A stretch of 8,686 nt of DNA from UBA7702 sp051866595. GTDB taxonomy: Bacteria; Bacillota; Dehalobacteriia; UBA7702. Each line of letters starts with the position of its first letter. The first letter of the stretch is position 1. Under the pieces are notes generated by a model. That model did not search any database. It saw only the letters and a list, made by a program, of their open reading frames with translations, and was not told the DNA's origin. The DNA lies in the NCBI GenBank assembly GCA_051866595.1, contig JBJDXI010000134.1, positions 1 through 8,686 on the forward strand, read 5' to 3'. Shown here piece after piece: positions 1-7,006 of the stretch. A program made the position numbers and the translations under genes.

Positions 1-110
1 CTTTCCGCCTTGCCGACATAAATGACGCGCCCGGTTTCATCTTTAAACAGATAAACGCCGGGATGGACCGGTAAATGATTCAGCTTTTCCCGCCAAAAAG
101 ATTTGTCCAT
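1..110 (-). CDS. uvrC: UvrC, excinuclease ABC subunit C (N-terminal 36 codons only, cut by window edge)
   Basis: UvrC makes the 3' and 5' incisions around a lesion handed over by UvrB in bacterial nucleotide excision repair. Only the first 36 residues plus two bases are visible. They match the start of the GIY-YIG nuclease domain: a leader MDKSFWREKL, then LPVHPGVYLFKD (the 'GIY' strand, here GVY) and VIYVGKA (the 'YIG' strand, here YVG). The residue after GKA is Glu, where most UvrC proteins have Lys; this is a point to check, not a clear defect. The ATG directly abuts the uvrA stop codon (TAA then ATG, no spacer). The nearest purine-rich ribosome binding site, GAAGGA, lies about 13 nt upstream inside uvrA, rather far, so translation is probably coupled to uvrA. 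The identification is firm although most of the gene lies outside the window. Confidence 0.93.
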   Translation of the reverse strand, partial: MDKSFWREKLNHLPVHPGVYLFKDETGRVIYVGKAE

Positions 111-2930
111 TTAGTTCAGCTTGTCCTTCAGATATTTCCCCGTATAGGAGCGCTCGTTTTTCACCAGCTCTTCGGGGGTTCCGGTACCGATAACAGTACC
201 ACCGTTGGAGCCTCCTTCGGGCCCCAGGTCAATAATATAGTCCGCGGTTTTGATCACATCGAGATTATGTTCGATGACGACCACTGTGTCTCCGCCGTCC
301 ACAAGACGGTTCAGCACTTCCAGCAGACAGGCAATATCGGCGCTGTGCAGACCTGTTGTCGGCTCATCCAAAATATAGATGGTGTTGCCGGTACTGCGTC
401 GGCTCAGCTCCGTGGCCAACTTTACGCGCTGGGCTTCGCCGCCGGAGAGCGTTGTGGCGCTCTGTCCCAGGCAGATATAGCCCAAACCAACATCCTGAAG
501 CGTTTTCAGTTTTCGGTAAATTTTAGGGATATGTTCAAAAAAGTCGCAGGCTTCGTCAACGGTCATTTCCAACACGTCGGCAATGCTTTTGCCTTTGAAC
601 GTCGCTTCCAGCGTTTCCCGGTTATAGCGTTTACCCTTACAAACTTCGCAGGGTACGTAAATATCGGGAAGAAAATGCATTTCGATTTTTACGATGCCGT
701 CCCCCTGGCAGGCTTCACAGCGGCCGCCCTTTACATTAAAGCTGAAACGGCCTTTTTTATACCCCCGGGCCTTGGCTTCCTTGCTTTCCGCAAAAAGATC
801 GCGGATGGCGTCGAACACGCCGGTATACGTCGCGGGGTTGCTCCGGGGCGTCCGCCCGATGGGACTTTGATCGATGGCGATCACTTTATCGAGATGTTCC
901 AGTCCCCGGATTTCCGCGAAGTTTTCCGGCGACATCCGGGCACGGTTCAGTTTATGGGCTAATGTATGGTAAAGCACATCATTGATCAGCGTGCTCTTGC
1001 CGGAACCGGATACGCCGGTCACGACAACAAAAACGCCGAGGGGAATCCGCACATCGATATTTTTCAAATTATGTTTATGAGCGCCGATAATCTCAATGGC
1101 ACGGTCCGTCAACGGACGGCGCTTCTCGGGAACGGAAATTTTCTTCCGCCCCGACAGATAATCGGCGGTGGCCGATCCTTCAACTTTCATCAGCTCTTCC
1201 GGCGTACCGCAGGCCACGATGCGCCCGCCGTGAACACCGGCGGCGGGGCCGACATCGACGATATAATCCGAGGCCAGCATCGTATCTTCATCGTGTTCCA
1301 CAACGATGACCGTGTTGCCGATGTCCCGGAGATGATGAAGGGTTTCGATGAGTTTCGCGTTATCCCTCTGATGGAGACCGATACTGGGTTCGTCCAGAAT
1401 GTAGAGAACCCCCATCAGAGAGGAACCAATCTGGGTCGCCAGGCGGATGCGCTGGGCTTCTCCGCCGGACAACGTTCCGCTGTTGCGGGAGAGGGTCATA
1501 TAATCGAGCCCCACATCTTTTAAGAATTGCAGGCGGCTTTTGATCTCCTTCAGCACCTGTTTGGCGATGAAGGCCTCCCGTTCACTCAGCTCCAGACCGT
1601 GAAAGAACTCCAGCGCTTCTCCGACGGAGAAATCCGTCACCTGTGAAATATTGAGTCCGCCCACGGTGACGGCCAGACTTTCTTTTTTCAGTCTCGTGCC
1701 ATGACAGCAGGTACAGGGTTTAAAGGACATATATTTTTCAAATTCCTCACGGATGTAGTTGGAATTCGTTTCTTTATGACGCCGTTCGTAATTGTTAATG
1801 AGCCCTTCCCAGGCAGAATTGTAAACTCTCCGATCGCCGGAAGTGTGAATATATTCCACACGGATTTTCTTGCCGCCGGTACCGTAAAGCAACACGTCCA
1901 TCTGTTTTTTCGTAAAATCCTTGATGGGCGTTCTCATGGTAAAGCCGTATTCCCGGCCCAGAGCTTCAATGCACTGCTGATACCAGCCGTGCATATTGCC
2001 GATATTCAGCGTCACGATGGCGCCTTCGGCAATGGAAAGGTTTTTATCGGGAATCACAAAATCCGGATCAATCTTCATCGTATAGCCAAGGCCGTCACAT
2101 TCGGGACAGGCACCGAAGGGATTATTGAAGGAAAACATCCGGGGCGTCATTTCCCCGATGCTGACATTACAGTCGGGACAGGCAAAATTACGGCTGAACA
2201 GTAATGTTTCCCCGCCGATGATTTCCACCTCCATGAGGCCGCCGGCCTCTTCCAGGGCCAGCTCCACGGAATCGGTCAGACGCTGATCCATATCGGGGCG
2301 CACCACCAGACGGTCCACAACGATGGAGATATTATGCTTCACCTGCTTTTTCAGGATGATCTCCTCATCGAGGCGCATCATTTCACCGTCAACGAGAACG
2401 TGGACAAACCCTTTTTTCTTGGCGTTTTCAAAGAGTTTCTGAAATTCCCCTTTGCGGCCCCGAACCAGCGGCGCGAGGATCTGAATTTTCGTTTTTTCCG
2501 GCAGCGCCTTTACGGCGTCAACGATCTGATCAACGCTCTGGCGGCGGATCGGTTTGCCACATTCCGGGCAATGGGGATGACCCACCCGGGCGTAAAGCAA
2601 ACGCAGATAGTCATAGATTTCCGTAACAGTTCCCACGGTGGAACGAGGGTTCTTGCTGGTCGTTTTCTGATCGATGGAGATCGCCGGCGAAAGACCTTCA
2701 ATATAGTCCACATCGGGTTTTTCCATCTGCCCTAAAAACTGACGGGCATAAGAGGACAGACTTTCCATATAACGCCGCTGTCCTTCGGCATAGATCGTAT
2801 CAAAAGCCAGAGAGCTTTTGCCGGAACCGCTGATGCCGGTAATGACCACCATTTTGTCCCGAGGCAGTTTCAGATCCACATTCTGCAAATTATGCTCTCT
2901 CGCGCCTTTGATCGTAATAAATTCTTCCAT
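111..2930 (-). CDS. uvrA: UvrA, excinuclease ABC subunit A (damage-recognition ATPase)
   Basis: UvrA dimerises, scans DNA for bulky lesions and loads UvrB using two ABC-type ATPase modules. The 939-aa product has normal family length. First module: Walker A GISGSGKS (32-39), ABC signature LSGGEAQ (487-493), Walker B ILDEP (511-515). Second module: Walker A GVSGSGKS (639-646), signature LSGGEAQ (828-834), Walker B ILDEP (853-857). Two four-cysteine zinc modules are intact: CPDC/CPEC at 251-254 and 275-278, and CEAC/CEVC at 738-741 and 761-764. A further CPEC sits at 121-124 and a CTCC at 406-409. The ATG at 2930 lies 3 nt after the uvrB stop, with an AGGA ribosome binding site about 10 nt upstream within the uvrB end. 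No missing motif or frameshift is seen. It is the middle gene of a uvrB-uvrA-uvrC operon. Confidence 0.98.
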   Translation of the reverse strand: MEEFITIKGAREHNLQNVDLKLPRDKMVVITGISGSGKSSLAFDTIYAEGQRRYMESLSSYARQFLGQMEKPDVDYIEGLSPAISIDQKTTSKNPRSTVGTVTEIYDYLRLLYARVGHPHCPECGKPIRRQSVDQIVDAVKALPEKTKIQILAPLVRGRKGEFQKLFENAKKKGFVHVLVDGEMMRLDEEIILKKQVKHNISIVVDRLVVRPDMDQRLTDSVELALEEAGGLMEVEIIGGETLLFSRNFACPDCNVSIGEMTPRMFSFNNPFGACPECDGLGYTMKIDPDFVIPDKNLSIAEGAIVTLNIGNMHGWYQQCIEALGREYGFTMRTPIKDFTKKQMDVLLYGTGGKKIRVEYIHTSGDRRVYNSAWEGLINNYERRHKETNSNYIREEFEKYMSFKPCTCCHGTRLKKESLAVTVGGLNISQVTDFSVGEALEFFHGLELSEREAFIAKQVLKEIKSRLQFLKDVGLDYMTLSRNSGTLSGGEAQRIRLATQIGSSLMGVLYILDEPSIGLHQRDNAKLIETLHHLRDIGNTVIVVEHDEDTMLASDYIVDVGPAAGVHGGRIVACGTPEELMKVEGSATADYLSGRKKISVPEKRRPLTDRAIEIIGAHKHNLKNIDVRIPLGVFVVVTGVSGSGKSTLINDVLYHTLAHKLNRARMSPENFAEIRGLEHLDKVIAIDQSPIGRTPRSNPATYTGVFDAIRDLFAESKEAKARGYKKGRFSFNVKGGRCEACQGDGIVKIEMHFLPDIYVPCEVCKGKRYNRETLEATFKGKSIADVLEMTVDEACDFFEHIPKIYRKLKTLQDVGLGYICLGQSATTLSGGEAQRVKLATELSRRSTGNTIYILDEPTTGLHSADIACLLEVLNRLVDGGDTVVVIEHNLDVIKTADYIIDLGPEGGSNGGTVIGTGTPEELVKNERSYTGKYLKDKLN

Positions 2931-2933
2931 AGA

Positions 2934-4937
2934 TTAAAATTCCTGTTCTGTTTCGGTTTTTTGCAGGCCCCGGGAGGCAGCGCGCAATTCCATAATCATA
3001 TCACGAAGCTCTGCGGCGTGCTCAAAATCAAGCCGCTTCGCTGCCTGACGCATTTCCTTTTCCAGAGAGGCAATGGCCCGCTCCCGTTTCTTTTTGTCTT
3101 TCACCCATTGAGAAAGTTTCTGTTTTTCACCTTTTTCTTCGTATGTAATGGCCAGATTATCCCGGATATCCTTGATGATGGTTTTGGGGACAATGCCATG
3201 TTTTTCGTTATACGCCTGCTGAATCTCACGGCGGCGGTTCGTCTCGTCAATAGCTCTCCGCATGGAATCGGTCACCCGGTCGGCGTACATGATGACACTG
3301 CCGTGATCGTTCCGGGCCGCCCGGCCGATGGTCTGGATCAGCGAGCGTTCCGCCCGCAGGAATCCTTCCTTATCAGCGTCGAGAATGAGAATCAGGGAAA
3401 CCTCCGGCAGGTCGAGACCTTCCCGAAGCAGATTGATGCCGACCAGCACGTCGTAGGTACCCAGACGCAGGTTGCGGATGATCTCCGTCCGTTCCAGGGT
3501 TTTCACGTCGTAATGGAGATACGTAACTTTAATGCCGGATTCCTGAAGATATTTCGTCAGATCCTCGGCCATCCGCTTCGTCAACGTCGTCACCAGAACC
3601 CGCTCATTTTTGGCGATACGATCCCGGATTTCCGCCGTCAGGTCGTCAATCTGCCCCTCAATGGGCCGAACTTCAATTTTCGGATCCAAAAGACCTGTGG
3701 GACGAATGATCTGTTCAGCGATGCGAGGATGACGGCCAAGCTCGTAATTGCCCGGTGTCGCGGAAACATAAACAATCTGGTTGATTTTGCTTTCAAATTC
3801 CTCAAATTTCAGCGGACGGTTGTCCAGCGCCGAAGGCAGACGGAAGCCGTAATCAATGAGAACTTCCTTCCGGGCCCGGTCGCCGCGGTACATACCGCCG
3901 ATCTGAGGAATCGTCACATGGCTTTCATCGACAAAGAGGAGAAAATCATCGGGGAAAAAGTCCATCAGCGTGTAGGGCGCCTCACCCTCTTTCCGTCCGG
4001 TGAGATGACGGGAATAATTTTCAATCCCGGAACAGTACCCCACTTCTTCCATCATTTCCAGGTCGAAGCGGGTACGCTGTTCCAGCCGCTGAGCTTCCAG
4101 CAGTTTATTTTCCGACCGCAGTACGGTCAGACGTTCTTCCAGTTCTTTTTTGATGTCTTCCACGGCGGTTTTCATCCGCTCCTCATCGGTAACATAGTGA
4201 GAAGCCGGAAAGATCATCACATGGCGCATATTGTGGAGGACTTCGCCGGTGACGATATTGGTTTCCACAATGCGCTCAATCTCATCGCCGAACATTTCCA
4301 CGCGGATCACCTGCTCTGTGGAGGAAGCGGGATAAATTTCCAAAATATCGCCGCGGATGCGAAATTCCGACCGGTTCAAATCCATATTGTTCCGGGTGTA
4401 CTGGATGGAGATCAGCTTTTTCACGATCTCTTCTCTGGTGATTTCCTGCCCTTCCCAAAGGCTCACCGCCATGGTACTGTAATCCTCGGGATTCCCCAGA
4501 CCGTAGATGGCGGAAACGCTGGCCACGATAATCACATCCCTGCGCTCAAAGAGGGCCGCCGTTGCCGCGTGGCGAAGCCGCTCAATTTCATCATTGATGG
4601 AGGAATCCTTCTCGATATAGGTATCGCTCCGGGGCACATAGGCCTCGGGCTGGTAATAATCGTAAAAACTGACGAAATATTCCACGGCGTTATCCGGAAA
4701 GAATTCCTTGAATTCGCCGCAGAGCTGTGCCGCCAATGTTTTATTATGTACCATCACCAGTGTGGGCCGGTTCATTTTTGCGATGACGTTGGCCATGGTA
4801 AAGGTCTTGCCGCTGCCGGTTACGCCGAGAAGAATCTGATCACGCTCTCCCTGATTCAAACTGCGAAGCAGCGTATCGATGGCTTCCGGCTGACCGCCGC
4901 AAGGCTTATAGGGGGCTGTTAAGTTAAAATCACCCAT
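2934..4937 (-). CDS. uvrB: UvrB, excinuclease ABC subunit B (damage-verification helicase)
   Basis: UvrB takes over damaged DNA from UvrA, verifies the lesion with a beta-hairpin pushed between the strands, and recruits UvrC. Counting from the ATG at 4937 the protein has 667 aa, usual for the family. Helicase motifs are complete: Walker A GVTGSGKT (38-45), the beta-hairpin YDYYQPEAYVP (92-102), motif II DESH (337-340), motif III YVSATPG (390-396) and motif VI QTIGRAAR (535-542). A C-terminal UVR domain for UvrC contact lies at about 620-655 (SLEKEMRQAAKRLDFEHAAE). A GTG codon directly before the ATG (4938-4940) is in frame and could also be the start. I prefer the ATG because AAGGA ends 7 nt before it, against 4 nt for the GTG. 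First gene of the uvrBAC operon; a promoter lies just upstream. Confidence 0.98.
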   Translation of the reverse strand: MGDFNLTAPYKPCGGQPEAIDTLLRSLNQGERDQILLGVTGSGKTFTMANVIAKMNRPTLVMVHNKTLAAQLCGEFKEFFPDNAVEYFVSFYDYYQPEAYVPRSDTYIEKDSSINDEIERLRHAATAALFERRDVIIVASVSAIYGLGNPEDYSTMAVSLWEGQEITREEIVKKLISIQYTRNNMDLNRSEFRIRGDILEIYPASSTEQVIRVEMFGDEIERIVETNIVTGEVLHNMRHVMIFPASHYVTDEERMKTAVEDIKKELEERLTVLRSENKLLEAQRLEQRTRFDLEMMEEVGYCSGIENYSRHLTGRKEGEAPYTLMDFFPDDFLLFVDESHVTIPQIGGMYRGDRARKEVLIDYGFRLPSALDNRPLKFEEFESKINQIVYVSATPGNYELGRHPRIAEQIIRPTGLLDPKIEVRPIEGQIDDLTAEIRDRIAKNERVLVTTLTKRMAEDLTKYLQESGIKVTYLHYDVKTLERTEIIRNLRLGTYDVLVGINLLREGLDLPEVSLILILDADKEGFLRAERSLIQTIGRAARNDHGSVIMYADRVTDSMRRAIDETNRRREIQQAYNEKHGIVPKTIIKDIRDNLAITYEEKGEKQKLSQWVKDKKKRERAIASLEKEMRQAAKRLDFEHAAELRDMIMELRAASRGLQKTETEQEF

Positions 4938-4971
4938 CACAAAATCCTTTGTTCAAAACATGGTATTTGAA

Positions 4972-4993
4972 ATTATATCATAATATTATATCA
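4972..4993 (-). promoter_or_regulatory. Tandem extended -10 promoters for uvrBAC
   Basis: On the minus strand the 9-mer TGATATAAT occurs twice, at 4993-4985 and 4980-4972, 13 bp apart. Each copy is a perfect extended -10 element (TGnTATAAT), a type that can work without a good -35; indeed no convincing -35 is seen upstream of either. The surrounding DNA is very AT-rich. The TGA of the distal copy is also the stop codon of the preceding 352-aa gene. The expected start sites would give leaders of roughly 30-40 nt before uvrB. That they drive uvrBAC is inferred from position. Confidence 0.7.
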
Positions 4994-6049
4994 CAAATTT
5001 TTACTATTTTGTATATTTTTTAATATTTTTTGGAAAATAATTTTTTCCAGCCGGTTGATGCTTTCAAAGTCCATCGCCGCTGTATAAAAGGCTTCCAACT
5101 CGTCGTGAAGTTTATGAGCCTTCATAATCTGCGCCGACGCGGCGGCAAGGGCGGCGTTCCGCTCTTTTTCGGCCCGTTTTTCCTCTTCACCCACTTTTTC
5201 CCCGTGGAAAGAAATGATCCGGTCCCCTTCCCGCATTTCCGAAGAAGGAATCACCTCCGCCGCGGCCACCACGGTATCCAACTCCGGCAGGATTACCATC
5301 ACAATCTCTTCGGGACGGATCGGGCCGTGATAAACATCCATGGAAATACAGCGTTTTTGAGCCGCGGCCATCACCGTCCGCAGATAGTTCTGCTGTCCCA
5401 GACCGCGTTTTCCCTGTAAGAAACAACGTTTTTTCACATCGCGGCAAATATCAAAAGTACGGTCCACCAGACCTTCCGGCGTAACAGCGGCGGCGAATAA
5501 ATGACGGTCAGACCTGGTCTCATCACCGAAAAGCTCTTTCACCAGACTTTCGGCGCCGCTCTCCTGAGAAACATCGGTTTTGCGACAGGAAAGCAGGCGG
5601 TCATCCCATTCCCCGGCGGTCTTTAATTTCTTGTAAGCGTCGTCAAAAGCCGCGGAAATACGATCCGTCAAAGAGACGATGGCGTCTTTCTCTTTGCGCA
5701 GGGCGTTATTTTTCCAGAATTCCCCCAGATTCAGGATTTCCTCCCGGGCGCCGGGATATACGGGGTCCAGCGTATGCGGGGCCGTTCCGTCCACCACCGC
5801 CGTTTTATAAGCCGGAATCAAAACGCCGTCCAGGGAATCGTTATCCGAGGAGCACTGCCACAACTCAATATCAAAACCCCGGTCGCGAAAAGCTTCGCCC
5901 AAATGACGCATGAACGATGATTTTCCCGTACCGGGGCCTCCTTTCAATATATAGATATGGTCCATGGCGCTGAGACCACTCTCATAAAAAGAATAAAAGC
6001 CTTCCGCGCTGTTGTTTCCGGGGAATACGGTTTTTACAGATCCCTTCAT
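4991..6049 (-). CDS. PRK06851-family P-loop ATPase-like protein with degenerate second Walker A
   Basis: I recognise this as the two-half P-loop NTPase family known as PRK06851; its cellular role is not established as far as I know. The N-terminal half carries an intact Walker A GGPGTGKS (37-44), followed by family signatures WQCSSDNDSLDGV (64-76) and DGTAPHTLDP (87-96). The second half begins at about 183 (RHLFAAAVTPEG) and repeats the fold: VKKRCFLQGKRGLGQQ, HGPIRPEEIVMVILPEL, then a C-terminal helical tail (KAHKLHDELEAFYTAAMDF). In relatives as I recall them, the second P-loop reads GKPGTGKS; here it is GKRGLGQQ (213-220), so the Lys and Ser/Thr that bind phosphate are lost. Length (352 aa) is close to the family norm, so this is a substitution and not a truncation. 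The start is supported by a strong GGAGGT five nt before the ATG. It ends at the uvrB promoter; a functional link to repair is not shown. Soluble protein, no signal peptide. Confidence 0.82.
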   Translation of the reverse strand: MKGSVKTVFPGNNSAEGFYSFYESGLSAMDHIYILKGGPGTGKSSFMRHLGEAFRDRGFDIELWQCSSDNDSLDGVLIPAYKTAVVDGTAPHTLDPVYPGAREEILNLGEFWKNNALRKEKDAIVSLTDRISAAFDDAYKKLKTAGEWDDRLLSCRKTDVSQESGAESLVKELFGDETRSDRHLFAAAVTPEGLVDRTFDICRDVKKRCFLQGKRGLGQQNYLRTVMAAAQKRCISMDVYHGPIRPEEIVMVILPELDTVVAAAEVIPSSEMREGDRIISFHGEKVGEEEKRAEKERNAALAAASAQIMKAHKLHDELEAFYTAAMDFESINRLEKIIFQKILKNIQNSKNL

Positions 6050-6127
6050 TTCTGACCTCCGTTTTCTGTTTTTCTTCAGGATATGACAAAAACCGCCCTT
6101 TTATGAAAACACCGGTAAAAAAATCCG

Positions 6128-6148
6128 AAAAAAGCCGGTTTTCCCGGC
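6128..6148 (-). terminator. Terminator-like hairpin in the leader of the PRK06851-family gene
   Basis: Read on the minus strand: stem GCCGG, loop GAAAA, stem CCGGC, followed at once by six T residues. The stem is short (5 bp) but all G/C. It lies about 80 nt upstream of the ATG at 6049, with another ACCGGT shortly downstream that could pair in an alternative fold. It could act as a leader attenuator or stop stray antisense transcription from the right. No convincing promoter was found further upstream for this gene, so the role is uncertain. Confidence 0.45.
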
Positions 6149-6190
6149 GAAAATTCCATAACAAACATCACAAGAACCGACAATCTACAT

Positions 6191-6219
6191 TTGATTTTTC
6201 AAATAAAATGATTTATAAT
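6191..6219 (+). promoter_or_regulatory. Sigma-A promoter of the small lipoprotein gene
   Basis: -35 TTGATT (6191-6196), a spacer of exactly 17 bp, and a perfect -10 TATAAT (6214-6219). The expected start is near 6226, giving a leader of about 25 nt before the ATG at 6251. An inverted repeat ATTTGA-TTTT-TCAAAT (6189-6204) overlaps the -35 and could be a regulator site. Confidence 0.8.
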
Positions 6220-6250
6220 AAACACAATGTCAGCAAAGGAGAAATGTAAA

Positions 6251-6472
6251 ATGAAAAAAATTCTTTTGGCTCTTCTCGCCGGATTGATGATCTTCTCTTT
6301 CAGCGCCTGCGGCAATACCGCGGACAACGCTGAAGACAGCGATAACGCAACGGAAAACGTCACTTCCGATTCCAATCTGCAAACCGACAACGATGAACCC
6401 CGCTATACATCCGATGGCGAATTGATTGTTGAAGAAGAACTGCCCGCTTCGGATTCGGATCTTACCGAATAA
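6251..6472 (+). CDS. Small, highly acidic lipoprotein of unknown function
   Basis: A 73-aa protein I cannot assign to a family. It begins MKK followed by a hydrophobic stretch (ILLALLAGLMIFSFSA) and Cys20, a lipoprotein signal peptide with the lipobox FSAC. Phe at -3 is less usual than Leu but tolerated. The mature 54 residues hold 17 Asp/Glu against a single Arg, with many Asn/Ser/Thr, so the chain is probably disordered, anchored outside the membrane and strongly negative. I chose the ATG at 6251 because AAGGAG lies 9 nt upstream. An in-frame ATG at 6227 would add 8 residues but coincides with the predicted transcription start and has no ribosome site. It stands alone: its own consensus promoter before it, a strong terminator after it. 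It is the only plus-strand gene and is divergent from the PRK06851-family gene. Confidence 0.85.
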   Translation: MKKILLALLAGLMIFSFSACGNTADNAEDSDNATENVTSDSNLQTDNDEPRYTSDGELIVEEELPASDSDLTE

Positions 6473-6499
6473 TTTCAAAATAACACAAAGATGAAAGAA

Positions 6500-6532
6500 G
6501 CCTCAACGGAGAACACTCCGTTGAGGCTTTTT
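6500..6532. terminator. Strong, probably bidirectional intrinsic terminator
   Basis: A perfect 12-bp stem (GCCTCAACGGAG / CTCCGTTGAGGC) with an AACA loop at 6512-6515, followed on the plus strand by TTTTT. On the minus strand the stem is followed by TTCTTTC, also T-rich. It lies 27 nt after the lipoprotein stop and 33 nt after the stop of the converging four-helix membrane gene, so it likely ends both transcripts. Confidence 0.93.
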
Positions 6533-6565
6533 GCGCGGTTAACGCTTTCATACAGTTTCTCTTGT

Positions 6566-7006
6566 TTAAACCGCATCATCACGATACCGGAAAAACAGAA
6601 TCCAGAACAGAATCCCGGCAAGAGCCAATGCGCAGCCGAGACCGGTATAAAAGACGGCGATAAAGGTTTCCGGAAGAAGTCCCGAAAAACGAAGACCGAT
6701 CCCTCCTCCCATCATCAAAGCCATGATAAGATAGGCTTTCAAATTAAAAAAATGCCATACCGGCCGCCATTCTTCCCGATACCCCTTGATCCGTTTTGTG
6801 TGTTTCATACTCATTTTAAAGAACATCAGACCAAAAACGACAAAAACGGCGGCAGACAACAGAATATGAAGCAGGGAAACCGGCGTTATATGGAGATAAG
6901 AAAGAGCCCCGAGCCTTGCCACATTATAGCCGGCAAGGAGCCATACGCATCCGTCCACCGCCAGTAAGGTGCGTTTTCTCACATGAAAAACAGAAAGTTT
7001 CTCCAT
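6566..7006 (-). CDS. Unrecognised four-helix membrane protein (last gene of the TetR-controlled operon)
   Basis: A 146-aa integral membrane protein whose family I do not recognise. Predicted transmembrane segments lie at about 13-33, 43-65, 88-107 and 115-139. A basic and aromatic cytoplasmic-type loop (KHTKRIKGYREEW, 68-80) sits between helices 2 and 3. Notable residues are the Asp18-Gly-Cys in helix 1, the MMGGGIGLRF stretch (98-107) in helix 3 and FYTGLG (119-124) in helix 4. The ATG at 7006 overlaps the TAA of the DUF2871 gene by one base (TAATG), and GGAGG lies 7 nt upstream, so translational coupling is likely. It probably acts with the DUF2871 protein, perhaps in one membrane complex; that is inference from overlap and similar topology. 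It ends before the shared terminator at 6500-6532. Confidence 0.85.
   Translation of the reverse strand: MEKLSVFHVRKRTLLAVDGCVWLLAGYNVARLGALSYLHITPVSLLHILLSAAVFVVFGLMFFKMSMKHTKRIKGYREEWRPVWHFFNLKAYLIMALMMGGGIGLRFSGLLPETFIAVFYTGLGCALALAGILFWILFFRYRDDAV

Noticed and set aside
75..2735. Several plus-strand open frames of 130-300 codons opposite uvrA
   Set aside because: They mirror the conserved UvrA coding sequence, lack ribosome sites and resemble no family.
2892..4922. A 676-codon open frame on the plus strand, antisense to uvrB
   Set aside because: It lies entirely over the intact uvrB gene, its product is Phe/His-rich without any recognisable domain, and it has no ribosome site. It is a shadow of uvrB codon use.
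5982..6164. A 60-codon minus-strand frame overlapping the start of the 352-aa gene
   Set aside because: It overlaps the well supported start of the PRK06851-family gene in another frame and runs through the leader hairpin; no ribosome site or similarity.
6227..6250. Earlier in-frame ATG for the lipoprotein gene
   Set aside because: It coincides with the predicted transcription start, has no ribosome site, and would put charged residues before the normal MKK signal peptide start.
6050..6250. A riboswitch or other structured RNA in the divergent intergenic region
   Set aside because: Apart from the short hairpin and the promoter, no conserved riboswitch core or multi-stem structure could be seen by eye.
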